This document shows, piece by piece, positions 38,106 to 47,955 of a stretch of DNA of 64,000 nt. The position numbers and the translations under genes are program-made. The stretch is from assembly GCF_023515995.1 (NCBI RefSeq), contig NZ_CP097320.1:930001-994000 (forward strand), written 5' to 3'. A model generated the notes under the pieces. That model had not been told where the DNA came from, searched no databases, and saw nothing but the letters and a program-made list of their open reading frames with translations. This DNA is from Candidatus Mycobacterium methanotrophicum (GTDB lineage Bacteria; Actinomycetota; Actinomycetes; Mycobacteriales; Mycobacteriaceae). The first letter of the stretch is position 1, and the number at the start of each line of letters is the position of its first letter.

Positions 38106-38399
38106 GGCGGCCTGATGCGGCTGCGTTACGGCGGATCAGCCTCCCGCTGGGGCTTCGCGATCTACCTGGCCAGCAAGAACGGCTACCAAGACTCAGTACT
38201 ACCCACCGGCCACACAGCAGGCTCACCCGAAGACGCCCTCGACACCGCCTGCGGCCTCTACCTCGGCGACCCAACCGCCTGGACACGACCCCCGACGAAC
38301 TTATGGGCGCGAGCCCTAAGGAACCGATCTACGCTGCCACCGGCATGCTCAAGCGGCCCGCCTCACGACCACGACGGCAATCTCGGCACCCTCCGATAA
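38106..38399 (+). pseudogene. Fragment of an unrecognised protein beside IS630
   Basis: The frame LMRLRYGGSASRWGFAIYLA, SKNGYQDSVLPTGHTAGSPE, DALDTACGLYLGDPTAW is convincingly protein-like, with no start codon at its beginning and a frameshift after DPTAW (the other frame continues TTPDELMGASPKEPIYAATG). It directly follows the 5' end of the IS630 remnant on the opposite strand and ends ten bases before ligA. I remember similar short segments near mobile elements in mycobacteria but cannot name a family. Confidence 0.45.
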
Positions 38400-40472
<2,073 letters not shown>

Positions 40473-40479
40473 TGAATGA

Positions 40480-41022
40480 TCAGGGCAGCAGTGGCAGCCG
40501 CCACAGCGGGGTATGCGGCTCCAGCAGCCACATCCGGATAGCGCTGAACCGGAACAGTCGCAGTGTGCCGGTGATGAGTATCGCTGCGAGCGGCAAATCT
40601 GCCACCGTCGCGGTCAGCTCCGACACCAGGAAGTCTCTGGGTCCGGCGGTCATCAGGTCGAACCACGCATCGCAGATCAGCAACATGCCGGTCGCGAACG
40701 CAGTCAGCAGCATCACCTGTCGGCGCAACAGGCCGAACACGACGGTAGCCGCCATCAAAGCGAGCAGCAGCAGGTCGAAGCCGACCCAGGTCGCCGTCCA
40801 GTCGTGCACCAGGTAGACGTCGGGCAGCGCGAACGAGAGATAGACGATCCAGGGAATCAGCACCAGCGTCCCGCCGATCATGAGCCCCAGCCAGCCCCGG
40901 CGAGTCCGGTGCACCGCATCTACCGGCAGCCGATCGGAGAGCGGCCGCTCAAGTCGGTGTATGAGTTGACGCCGTTCGTCCGGGGACATCACGGCGATCT
41001 GGGTATCGGATAACAGCACCAC
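40480..41022 (-). CDS. Four-helix membrane protein of unknown function
   Basis: 180 residues with a GTG start; an ATG at codon 12 (MSPDERRQLIHRLERPL) is an alternative. A cytoplasmic basic region is followed by four hydrophobic segments around GWLGLMIGGTLVLIPWIVYL, ATWVGFDLLLLALMAATVVF, RQVMLLTAFATGMLLICDAW and DLPLAAILITGTLRLFRF. The second segment is followed by an acidic region (WFDLMTAGPRDFLV). I do not recognise a named family. It is convergent with ligA and lies just outside the accessory island; it is not between ligA and Rv3013 in M. tuberculosis as I remember it. Confidence 0.75.
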   Translation of the reverse strand: MVLLSDTQIAVMSPDERRQLIHRLERPLSDRLPVDAVHRTRRGWLGLMIGGTLVLIPWIVYLSFALPDVYLVHDWTATWVGFDLLLLALMAATVVFGLLRRQVMLLTAFATGMLLICDAWFDLMTAGPRDFLVSELTATVADLPLAAILITGTLRLFRFSAIRMWLLEPHTPLWRLPLLP

Positions 41023-41052
41023 ATCTGCTCAGTACCCCGTTTTTCGGCACTG

Positions 41053-41141
41053 TCAATGAAACAGGGTTCCGACGATCCCGGCCAGATGGCCCAGCCGCGC
41101 CACCTCTGATGGCCGGAAAACCGGCCTGCCGGGGCGGCCCA
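41053..41141 (-). repeat. Direct repeat of the 3' end of the ACT-domain gene (left island boundary)
   Basis: This 89-bp stretch aligns with 48797-48885 with 80 of 89 bases identical (counted by hand) and no gaps, in the same orientation. On the minus strand it encodes [20 protein letters not shown], then AGIVGTLFH and a stop. This is the tail of the intact ACT-domain protein at 48797-49456 ([20 protein letters not shown]...). No other part of the gene is present. The pair brackets the accessory region 41142-48796. Confidence 0.85.
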
Positions 41142-41881
41142 ACTGAATACCTTGGTCGGAGCCTTTTGGATACGGTTAGCGTTCAATGCTCGCGAACGGC
41201 CCGCGCACGACCGTAAAGACTCTCGAGTCAGGTCAACCGCGCAGCTTGTCGCTGGCCTGGCGATGCGTGGCGGCCGTCGCAGCGATACGGCGGCGGTGCG
41301 CGGTAAATGAGTGATCGAGAGGTAGTCGTGGATGCAGCAAAATTGACGCTGATGTTTGCTGCAGGATGCGAAGGTGTCGGGTTGTCGGAAAGAGGTTGGC
41401 TGTGACTGATTGGTCTCGTGGCGGCGGGCACGGCGGCCCGACCCCGGTCGGTCCCGTCGAGACGACGGAAGCGACAAGAATTCGGTCCCCGCAGCGGAGA
41501 GCACAGCGGCAGCAGCCGCCACCTCCGCCGACTCCGCGGCCGGCGCCCCCGGCCGTGGTAACCGCGCGAAGGCCCGAGTCAGGGGCCGGGGACCCGGCAT
41601 GGGCGCAGGCTATGGGCCCCTGCGCTCACTGGACCCCCGCCAGCGCGATAGCGTCGCGATCTCGACGCGTGATGCGCTCTCGCCGTGGACGCGGCCGAAG
41701 ACGGGTCGACCGGTGAACCATTCGCGCAGGTTTTCCTGGCTGAGCGGTCCGGCGGCGAGATTGGCGCTGTGGTTGACCGCCATGGTCGTCGAAGGTGCGA
41801 CGAGCCCGGTCAGCGGCTTTGCGGCCACCGCGTTAGTGCGGTGTAAATCGGTTTCGGGAGCTGGTCACACGATGGCTTCGT
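41142..41881. other. Region without a confident gene
   Basis: There is no clear gene in 740 bases. A 25-codon frame with a good ribosome site (GAGAGG) runs 41328-41405 (MDAAKLTLMFAAGCEGVGLS, then ERGWL). Its stop overlaps a GTG at 41402 that opens MTDWSRGGGHGGPTPVGPVE and runs to 41716 with a Pro-rich, increasingly basic tail. The coupled starts look genuine but the second frame seems to lose sense after about 30 codons. On the minus strand, 41640-41828 reads MAVNHSANLAAGPLSQENLR then EWFTGRPVFGRVHGESASRV, protein-like but unassigned. The whole stretch looks like eroded coding DNA. Confidence 0.5.
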
Positions 41882-42066
41882 ATGGTGTCTCACGGACACG
41901 TCTGCGGTAGAGGTTGGGGTAATGCACCCACGTCGACACGTGACGTGGCGTGGCGGTCACCGCGGGTTGGCCGCTGCGGGTGGCTGGCGGTGCTGACATC
42001 TGGCTGCACGTCGGTCGCTGATGGGGTGGCGGTCCCGGCCACCGATTTGGGCCATGACCCCCCACG

Positions 42067-42648
42067 GTGTCTGTGGCGGCCCTAGACGGTTTGCTGCTGC
42101 CACCGGAGCAACTCAACGCGGTGCTGCTCACGGAGGGGCTGGTCTTAGACGATTCAAGCACAACCGGCCAGGGGGGCAAAACCGCCGCAGATGACTGTGC
42201 GGCGGTGTGGCGGGTTGCGTGGTGGCCGGCGTACGAGGGGAGCGGCTGGGTTGCGCCGCGTCTCCGGTTCTTTGAGGATCCGCCCGACGGCGCCACGCTG
42301 CGGGTTTGGCAGGACGTGGTGTCGTTTCCGCTGCCGGTGGACGCCAACGCGTTTTACGCCAAACAGATCGCCGCCTGGCGCACGTGCAACGATCGGCGCT
42401 TGGAACAGCGATACCTCGACGCCCCGGCCGGGCCCGAAGAGTTCTACGATTTCGGCCAGGCCGACGAGCGTGACGGCATGTTGACGATGTCGAGCACCGA
42501 GGAAGCGGTCGACACCGGATGGGGTTGCGAGCGGGCGTTGACGGTCCGCAACAACGTTGCCGTCGACATCCAGGTATGTGGCCGGCGGCCCACGGGCCAG
42601 GCGCAGGCCTTGGCCACCGCGATCGCAGCGAAAGTGCCGGTGACCTAG
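42067..42648 (+). CDS. PknH-like sensor-domain protein; signal peptide out of frame
   Basis: 193 residues. It resembles the extracellular PknH-type sensor domain (PF14032) of mycobacterial lipoproteins: VAALDGLLLPPEQLNAVLLT, AWWPAYEGSGWVAPRLRFF, RVWQDVVSFPLPVDANAFYA and GWGCERALTVRNNVAVDIQV. The paired cysteines of the fold (DDCAAVW, RTCNDR, WGCERA, QVCGRR) are present. A lipoprotein leader with the lipobox-like LTSGCTSVADGVAVPATD precedes it in a different frame (41882-42085), so one base has probably been lost or gained near 42060. Unless corrected, the product lacks an export signal. Confidence 0.7.
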   Translation: MSVAALDGLLLPPEQLNAVLLTEGLVLDDSSTTGQGGKTAADDCAAVWRVAWWPAYEGSGWVAPRLRFFEDPPDGATLRVWQDVVSFPLPVDANAFYAKQIAAWRTCNDRRLEQRYLDAPAGPEEFYDFGQADERDGMLTMSSTEEAVDTGWGCERALTVRNNVAVDIQVCGRRPTGQAQALATAIAAKVPVT

Positions 42649-42652
42649 AGAC

Positions 42653-43369
42653 ATGCGACGGGTAACGAGAATTGGGCATACCGCGGCCGGGATGCTGTCA
42701 TGTGCGGCGGTTGCTGCCGCGTGTTCGACCACGGTGGCTGGCACTGCGCGACCGCTCCCAGCCCGCGACGGCAAAGCGCCGGTGGCGGCGCCGGCTGATC
42801 TGCCCAAACTGTTGCTGTCGGATGCGCAGATCAGCGACATCATCGGGGTCGGGCCGCTGGTGACGTTCGATCCCTACACCGGCATAACGCCACCGCAGGG
42901 CGAGTCATACTCAGACCAGTCGTGCGCAGAGGCGGTGTGGAACACCATGTGGACCGCCTACGACGGCACCGGCTACAGCGGGGCGGCGGGCCGCAAAGTG
43001 GGCGAGCCCGGCGACAAACATCCGCACGACATTGATCAGGGTGTGGTGTCGTTTCCTACCGCCGATGCGGCGACCCGGTTGTGGTTCGCGTGGTGCTTGA
43101 TTGGCAGCGCTGCGCCGATGTGCATTTGAGCTCCACCTAACGCCTCACCGGATCCGGAAGTGGACTGGTACACGGTGGGGTTTGCCCAGCCTTCGGACAA
43201 TATTTCGACCATCGTCGACACGCTTGAAGGCGGGGAAGGACACACGCATGGGCGCGCGATCGCGTCGCGCTCCAACGTGGTGATCGATGTGTATGTGGCG
43301 GGGATGGCCATGACGGCCGACAAGGCGGTGGCGGTGGTCAACGCGATCGCCAACAAGATGCCGCACTGA
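42653..43369 (+). pseudogene. Second PknH-sensor-type lipoprotein, frameshifted
   Basis: The ATG four bases after the previous stop opens a signal peptide with AAVAAACSTTVAGTARPLPA (lipobox-like AAAC), followed by sensor-domain sequence (LPKLLLSDAQISDIIGVGPL, QSCAEAVWNTMWTAYDGTGY, IDQGVVSFPTADAATRLWF). The frame stops at 43129. The missing end of the domain is found in another frame at 43160-43369: DWYTVGFAQPSDNISTIVDT and ASRSNVVIDVYVAGMAMTAD, ending KMPH. It is a paralogue of the preceding gene inactivated by a frameshift; the IS110 begins 16 bases after it. Confidence 0.7.
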
Positions 43370-43384
43370 ATACCAGGACTCCTA

Positions 43385-43632
43385 ATGAGTATTAGCGGGT
43401 CCGGCCTTCGGGCAGACTTGCTACCGGTAGCGGCCGGTGGGTGAGCACTGATGCCTCCTGGATTTCGAGTCCTGATGTCAGATCGTCGCCCCCACCGGTT
43501 CGCCCGGGAGAAGGGATCGCTGATGGGATGTCGTGCCCGCCCGCGTGGCGTGAGCACTGCTTCATTAGGTCGCCGAGAGTTCTCCCGCACGCTGCCGGCT
43601 GTAACCCGGACAACTGCAGACAGGAGCGAGGA
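43385..43632 (+). ncRNA. Possible bridge-RNA region of the IS110 element
   Basis: This 248-base non-coding left end is well conserved in the inverted right copy (47704-47955), although that copy's transposase has decayed. Shared features are GGGCAGACT, the palindrome-like GCTACCGGTAGC (GCTAGCGGTAGC in the other copy), GCGGCCGG, GGGTGAGCACTG, and GGATCGCTGATGGGATGTCG. Recent work on IS110 elements shows that such a left end is transcribed as a structured bridge RNA that selects donor and target DNA. Assignment is from position and conservation; the loops were not folded. Confidence 0.45.
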
Positions 43633-44868
43633 GTGGCGAAATTGCTGTACGTGGGCGACGATTGGGCGGAAGATCATCACGACGTCGAACTGATGGACTC
43701 GGCGGGACGCAGGCTGGCCAGGGCGCGGCTGCCCGAGGGCGCGGCCGGGATCGCGCGGTTGCACGCGATGATCGGCGCCGAGCTGGGCGCCGACGCCGAC
43801 ATGGCCGAGGTGGCGATCGGAATCGAGACCGACCGGGGCCCGTGGGTGGCCGCGCTGATCGCGGCCGGATACACCGTGTACGCGGTGAACCCGCTGTCGG
43901 TGGCCCGGTACCGGGAGCGGCACAGCGTCTCCGGCGCCAAGAGCGACCCGGCGGACGCACACACGCTGGCCGACATGGTCCGCACCGACTCGCACCAGCT
44001 GCGCCCGGTGGCCGGCGACAGCGCGGCAGCCGAGGCGGTGAAAGTTGTTGCCCGCTCGCACAAGACGATGATCTGGGACCGCACCCGCCACACCCAGCGG
44101 CTGCGGCACGCGCTGCGCGAGTACTTCCCCGCCGCGCTGGAAGCCTTCGACGATCTCGACGCGGCCGATGCGCTGGAACTGCTCGGCAGAGCCCCCGACC
44201 CCGCGTCGGCGGCGAAGCTGAACCGCAGCCAGATCCGGGCCGCGCTCAAACACGCCGGTCGCCGCGACATCGACACCAAGACCAGCCGGATCCAGGACGC
44301 GCTGCGCGGCGAGCAGCTCGGCCGCGACCCGGTGATCACCACCGCGTACGCGGCTGCCACCCGCTCGATCGTGGCCGTGCTCACCACCCTCAACGAGCAG
44401 ATCGCGATCCTGCAAGAGCAGGTGGAGGAGCATTTTCACCGGCACCCGGACGCTGAGATCATCCTGTCGCAGCCCGGCCTGGGACCGATCCTCGGCGCCC
44501 GGGTGCTCGCCGAATTCGGCGACGACCCAGCACGGTACGCCGACGCGAAGGCCCGCAAGAACTACGCCGGAACCAGCCCGATCACCCGCGCCTCCGGCAA
44601 GAAGAAGGTCGTGCTCGCGCGGTTCGTGCATCAGGACAGGCTCATCGACGCGCTGATGACGCAGGCGTTCTCCGCGCTGCGCGCCTCGCCCGGCGCACGC
44701 GCCTACTACGACAAGCAACGCGCCCGCGGCCTCGGCCACAACCCCGCGCTGCGCCAGCTCGCCAACCGGCTCGTCGGAATCCTGCACGGCTGCCTCAAGA
44801 CCCGCACGCTCTACGACGAAGCCACCGCCTGGCCGTCCCACAATCAAGATCAACAAACCGCCGCTTGA
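43633..44868 (+). CDS. IS110-family transposase
   Basis: 411 residues from a GTG with GAGCGAGGAG in front. The N-terminal DEDD/RuvC-like domain is complete: LLYVGDDWAEDHHDVELMD, GIETDRGPWVAALIAAGY, and SGAKSDPADAHTLADMVRTD near residue 110. A helical middle (residues 130-290) leads to the C-terminal Tnp_IS116/IS110/IS902 domain: QPGLGPILGARVLAEFGD, ARKNYAGTSPITRASGKKKV and a serine-containing SPGARAYYDKQRARG-like end. No frameshift is seen, so it may be active and could also act on the decayed inverted copy 2 kb away. Confidence 0.9.
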   Translation: MAKLLYVGDDWAEDHHDVELMDSAGRRLARARLPEGAAGIARLHAMIGAELGADADMAEVAIGIETDRGPWVAALIAAGYTVYAVNPLSVARYRERHSVSGAKSDPADAHTLADMVRTDSHQLRPVAGDSAAAEAVKVVARSHKTMIWDRTRHTQRLRHALREYFPAALEAFDDLDAADALELLGRAPDPASAAKLNRSQIRAALKHAGRRDIDTKTSRIQDALRGEQLGRDPVITTAYAAATRSIVAVLTTLNEQIAILQEQVEEHFHRHPDAEIILSQPGLGPILGARVLAEFGDDPARYADAKARKNYAGTSPITRASGKKKVVLARFVHQDRLIDALMTQAFSALRASPGARAYYDKQRARGLGHNPALRQLANRLVGILHGCLKTRTLYDEATAWPSHNQDQQTAA

Positions 44869-44992
44869 CATTTAAGCTCCTGGGATGTCTGACATAGCTC
44901 AGGAATTGGTGACAAACCCAAAGACCCAGGTCAACAAGAAAATAACCCGGGTCAACAAAATGCCGCTTGACAAACCTAGTTCATGGGATGTC

Positions 44993-45102
44993 TACCTCGA
45001 CACCGCCAACAAATGGGGCATCAACAAACTCCACGCCCTCCGCCAACTCTTCACCACCGGCGCGTGGCTACCCCCAATGCTCGTCCCCAGCTGAACAGCT
45101 AC
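44993..45102 (+). pseudogene. IS66-type transposase 3' end, left copy
   Basis: The frame YLDTANKWGINKLHALRQLF, then TTGAWLPPMLVPS and a stop at 45092-45094, is the C-terminal tail of an IS66-family transposase. The rest of the gene on this side is absent; an IS110 right end precedes it directly. An inverted copy lies at 46598-46717. The two tails face each other and the 1.5 kb between them is cbbM with its flanks. Similarity between the arms ends at agctac (45097-45102). Confidence 0.75.
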
Positions 45103-45142
45103 GCCGCCCACCCCGGCTACTCATTAGCGATCGCCCGGCTCC

Positions 45143-45156
45143 TGACGCAGGCGTCA
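45143..45156. terminator. Short hairpin at the cbbM stop codon
   Basis: tgacgc pairs with gcgtca around a two-base loop; the stem includes the TGA stop of cbbM on the minus strand. It is short and lacks a U tract, so the terminator reading is weak. Confidence 0.3.
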
Positions 45157-46551
45157 AGCGACCTTGAGCTGCTTGCGCCAATTCGGGTAGAGGGCGTCGG
45201 CGTCGTGGGGAAAGCTTTCAAAAGCACGGGCGAACTCCCGATACTCTTTTGCCCACGCCAACGGGTCGGCCTTTGCCTTCCAGCACTCATAGGCCTGACG
45301 TAAGGATTTGGCACCAGCGGCTGGGCCATCGACGTGCCCGTAACATCCGCCTCCCGCCGTCATGATGAGATTCCCGTGCCCCAAATTATCAAAGAAGCCC
45401 GGGGTCCGAACCGCATTCATTCCACCGGAGATGATCGGCGTCGTCGCCCTCATGCCGTGCCACTCCTGATGGTAATAAGGGCCATCGGCGCTGTCCCGCT
45501 CGATCATGTAGGCAATGGCCCGGTCATCCTTGCCGCCTTCCATCTTGCCGTAGCCCATAGTCCCCACATGAATTCCGGATGCCCCCAGGAGCCGTGACAA
45601 CTTGATGTGGACGAAGGTGGTATAACCGCGGGGATTGACCCCCGATGTGATGGCTCCGTGGCCGGCCCGATGGTAATGAAGGAAGACATTTGGGAAATGG
45701 CGGCGCACTGTGGCGACACCGCTTGGCCCGGCGACAAAACCGTCCACGAGAAAGGCCACCTTATTCGCATCATTGCCGAAAACCTGGAGGATGTATTCGC
45801 CGCGAGCGATAATTTCCCTGGGATCATCAGCCGTAATGTTGAACGAGAATAGCTTGGCTTCGCCCGTCTTGTCCTGGGCGCGACGCATCGAGTCGGCCAA
45901 GAGCGGAACGACTTCCCGCATCGGACAGAATGGCTGGTTGCCCTGGGGCTCGTCATTCTTAATGAAATCCCCGCCCAGCCAAAAGTCATAAGCGGCATCG
46001 GCAAAAGGCTTGGGACGCAGGCCCAGCTTGGGCTTGATGATGGTGCCCACCACGAAACCGCCATCCACAGGAGATCGCCCCAGAACGCGCCAAAGTTGGC
46101 TGATGTTGAGCGCCGGGCCATCAAAAAGGAGCAAAGCCTTGGGAGGCACGTAGACATCCATGAGGCGCAGGCTGATGAAATCTGCCATTCCCTGATTATT
46201 GCCAACGATCAGGCTGGTGAACTGCGAGAGCATCATCCGCCCATCGGTAATGTTGCGGTCGAAGAGCTCCAGCGGATAGGCCAGCTTTATCAAGCCGCCG
46301 GCCTCGCCGAACGCCTGCTCGTCAATGGCGTAGACCAAGGCATCCACGCCACGGGTGAAGTCGTCGGTCGTGCTCACCTCCACGTTGGTTCCGGTGGAGG
46401 ATTCAGCAGCCACGTGCGCCGCCGTCGCCAGGAAGCCGTGGCCGGGCTTTGGCTGGAGCCGGTACGTGCAGAGAACGTGGTTGCCCTCCGCAATGAGCCT
46501 GCCCTCTTCCAGCTTCAGGTTGCTGTAGCGATGTGACTGGTCATAAGCCAT
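45154..46551 (-). CDS. cbbM: Form II ribulose-bisphosphate carboxylase/oxygenase (RuBisCO)
   Basis: 465 residues, full length for form II (466 in Rhodospirillum rubrum CbbM). It begins [20 protein letters not shown] and ends [11 protein letters not shown]. All catalytic residues are in place, offset by +7 from R. rubrum after a five-residue insertion near position 83: Lys173 ([10 protein letters not shown]), carbamylated Lys198 with Asp200/Glu201 ([14 protein letters not shown]), His294 (HYHRAGHG), His328, loop-6 Lys336 ([11 protein letters not shown]) and Ser375 (IISGGMNA); Glu50 and Asn118 also fit. It fixes CO2 on ribulose-1,5-bisphosphate. Two hand-counted 60-base lines give 50% and 57% GC versus about 65% for neighbouring genes. 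No phosphoribulokinase, CbbR or CbbQ/O gene is in the window. Transfer from an autotrophic proteobacterium or similar donor is inferred. Confidence 0.95.
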   Translation of the reverse strand: MAYDQSHRYSNLKLEEGRLIAEGNHVLCTYRLQPKPGHGFLATAAHVAAESSTGTNVEVSTTDDFTRGVDALVYAIDEQAFGEAGGLIKLAYPLELFDRNITDGRMMLSQFTSLIVGNNQGMADFISLRLMDVYVPPKALLLFDGPALNISQLWRVLGRSPVDGGFVVGTIIKPKLGLRPKPFADAAYDFWLGGDFIKNDEPQGNQPFCPMREVVPLLADSMRRAQDKTGEAKLFSFNITADDPREIIARGEYILQVFGNDANKVAFLVDGFVAGPSGVATVRRHFPNVFLHYHRAGHGAITSGVNPRGYTTFVHIKLSRLLGASGIHVGTMGYGKMEGGKDDRAIAYMIERDSADGPYYHQEWHGMRATTPIISGGMNAVRTPGFFDNLGHGNLIMTAGGGCYGHVDGPAAGAKSLRQAYECWKAKADPLAWAKEYREFARAFESFPHDADALYPNWRKQLKVA

Positions 46552-46557
46552 CTGTAA

Positions 46558-46597
46558 TACTCCTTTGGTGTATAAGCGGATTATACGGTGCTTGTAT
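46558..46597 (-). promoter_or_regulatory. Promoter-like -10 box and Shine-Dalgarno site of cbbM
   Basis: Upstream of the cbbM ATG the minus strand has AAAGGAG (46560-46566), about eight bases before the start. A perfect sigma-70-type TATAAT lies at 46580-46585. No clear -35 hexamer is seen 17 bases further up; that position falls in the IS66 tail. The whole signal is inside the cargo, just within the inverted repeat, so the gene carries its own expression signals. A consensus -10 with such AT-rich context is unusual for this genome. Confidence 0.55.
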
Positions 46598-46717
46598 GTA
46601 GCTATTCAGCTGGGGGCTAGCGCTGGGGGTAGCCAGGCGCCGGTGGCGAAGAGCTGGCGGAGGGCGTGGAGTTTCATGGAGTTTGTTGATGCCCCATTTG
46701 TTGGCGGTGTCGATGTA
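46598..46717 (-). pseudogene. IS66-type transposase 3' end, right copy (inverted)
   Basis: Inverted copy of 44993-45102. The minus strand reads YIDTANKWGINKLH, then an 11-bp duplication (catgaaactcc) shifts the frame, after which the tail ALRQLFATGAWLPPALAPS and stop are recognisable in the shifted frame. The upstream part of this transposase lies beyond the IS110 insertion at 47956-48668, which ends in FAIVHS; IS66 relatives read FAIV-SYL-TA-KWG across this point. The IS110 therefore inserted exactly at this codon. Confidence 0.75.
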
Positions 46718-47955
46718 GACATCCCATGAAACTGGTTTGTCAAGCGGCATTTTGTTGATCTGGGTTATTTTATTGTTGACCTGGGTCTTTGGGTTGGGGC
46801 CATGCGGTTGATTCGTTGTAGTTGGTGCGGATTTTGAGGCAGCCGTGCAGGATGCCGACGAGCCGGTTGGAGAGCTGGCGTGGTGCGGCGTTGTTGCTCA
46901 GCTCCCGGTCGCGTTGTTTGTTGCAGTCGGCGCGGGCGCCGGGTGAGGCGCGTAGCGCGGACTGGGCTTGGAGCATGAGCGCGTCGATGAGCCGGTGGTT
47001 GTGCACGAACCGGGTGTGCCACGACCTTCTTCTTGCCCGACGCACGGGTGATGGGGCTGGTGCCGGCATAGTTCTTGCGTGCCTTGGCATCGGTGTAACG
47101 CCCTGGGGCATCACCGAATTCGCCGAGCACCCGGGCGCCGGGCAACGGTCCCATGCCGGGCTGGGACATGATGATCTCAGCGTCCGGGTGCCGGCCAGAA
47201 TGGGCCTCCGCCTGCCCTTGCAAGACCTCGATCTGCTCGTTGAGCGTACGAAGGACTGCCACGATGGAGCGGGTGGTAGCCGCGTACGCGCCGGCCATCG
47301 CCTCGCGGCGGCCGAGCTGCCGGCCGCGCAGAGCGTCCTGAATACGCGCGGTTTTGGTGTCGATGTCGCGGCGGCGGGCGCCTTTGAGCGCAGCCCGGAT
47401 CTGGGGGCCAGTCAGCTTGGCCGCCGAGGCCGGGCCGGGCGCCTTGGTCAGCAACTGCAGCGTGTCAGCGGCGTCGAGGTCTTCGAAGGCCTCTAACGCG
47501 GCCGGGAAGTACTCGCGCAGCGCATGCCGCAGACGCAGCACATGGCGAGTGCGTTCCCAAATCAGCGTCTTATGCACGCGGGCAACCACTTTGATCGCCT
47601 GAACCTGAGAACTGTCGGCTGCGACGGACCGCAGCTGAATGCGCGTCGGTGCGCACCATGTCAGCCATGATCCTCCGCCCAATCGTCTTCCACGAATAAC
47701 AAAACCAATCCTCCTGGTTCGACACCAATGGATGATTCGGTAACGTGCGGGCGAACTGCCGGCAACCTAATGAACCAGTGCTCACGCCACATGCGGCGGG
47801 CACGACATCCCATCAGCGATCCCTCCTCCCGAGCTAACCGGCGGGGGCAACGATCTACCTCTAGCTAGGACTCGAAGTCCAGGAGCTAACAGTGCTCACC
47901 CGCCGGCCGCTACCGCTAGCGAGTCTGCCCGATGGACCGGCCCGCTAGTTCCGGT
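46718..47955 (-). mobile_element. IS110-family element, right copy (inverted, decayed)
   Basis: It spans from the right end at about 46718 (catcccatg...gtcaagcggc on the plus strand) to the left end next to CTCCTA at 47956-47961. It is inverted relative to the copy at 43385. Its non-coding left end is well conserved, but its transposase is deleted and frameshifted. It interrupts the IS66-type transposase gene between the Ser-Tyr codons. Confidence 0.75.
46769..47690 (-). pseudogene. IS110 transposase, N-terminal domain deleted and frameshifted
   Basis: After the start region (VEDDWAEDH in one frame) about 290 bases are missing, and the sequence resumes at ADMVRTDAHQLRSV-like coding. The removed part contains most of the DEDD catalytic domain. 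The middle (VARVHKTLIWERTRHVLRLR, TKTARIQDALRGRQLGR) and the C-terminal domain up to NYAGTSPITRASGKKKVV are in frame; then a further frameshift moves the tail (FVHNHRLIDALMLQAQSALR, ASPGARADCNKQRDRELSN) into another frame. It ends STAWPQPKDPGQQ. It cannot encode an active recombinase. Confidence 0.85.

Larger units (their letters stand above)
43385..44914 (+). mobile_element. IS110-family element, left copy (intact transposase)
   Basis: The left end follows CTCCTA at 43379-43384; the inverted right copy also begins directly next to CTCCTA (47956-47961, minus strand). This fits the sequence-specific insertion of IS110 elements without long terminal repeats. The element comprises about 250 bases of conserved non-coding left end, the transposase gene and a short right end (GCCGCTTGACA...GGGATGTCT, to about 44894). 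After 20 bases of other sequence, a second IS110 right end follows (44915-44992), leading into the IS66 3' end, so an older IS110 copy was probably here too. Confidence 0.75.

Noticed and set aside
41610..41828. 72-codon minus-strand gene
   Set aside because: Part of it looks protein-like, but there is no ribosome site, no recognisable family and no conserved end; it is described only within the non-coding stretch.
43036..44871. Minus-strand 611-codon frame opposite the IS110 transposase
   Set aside because: The plus strand encodes a complete IS110 transposase; the minus frame has no domain.
45334..46536. Plus-strand open frames opposite cbbM
   Set aside because: The minus strand encodes full-length RuBisCO with all catalytic residues, and the plus frames are short and featureless.
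45154..46551. RuBisCO-like protein (form IV) instead of true RuBisCO
   Set aside because: Form IV proteins lack several catalytic residues; here all of them, including the carbamylated lysine and the loop-6 lysine, are present.
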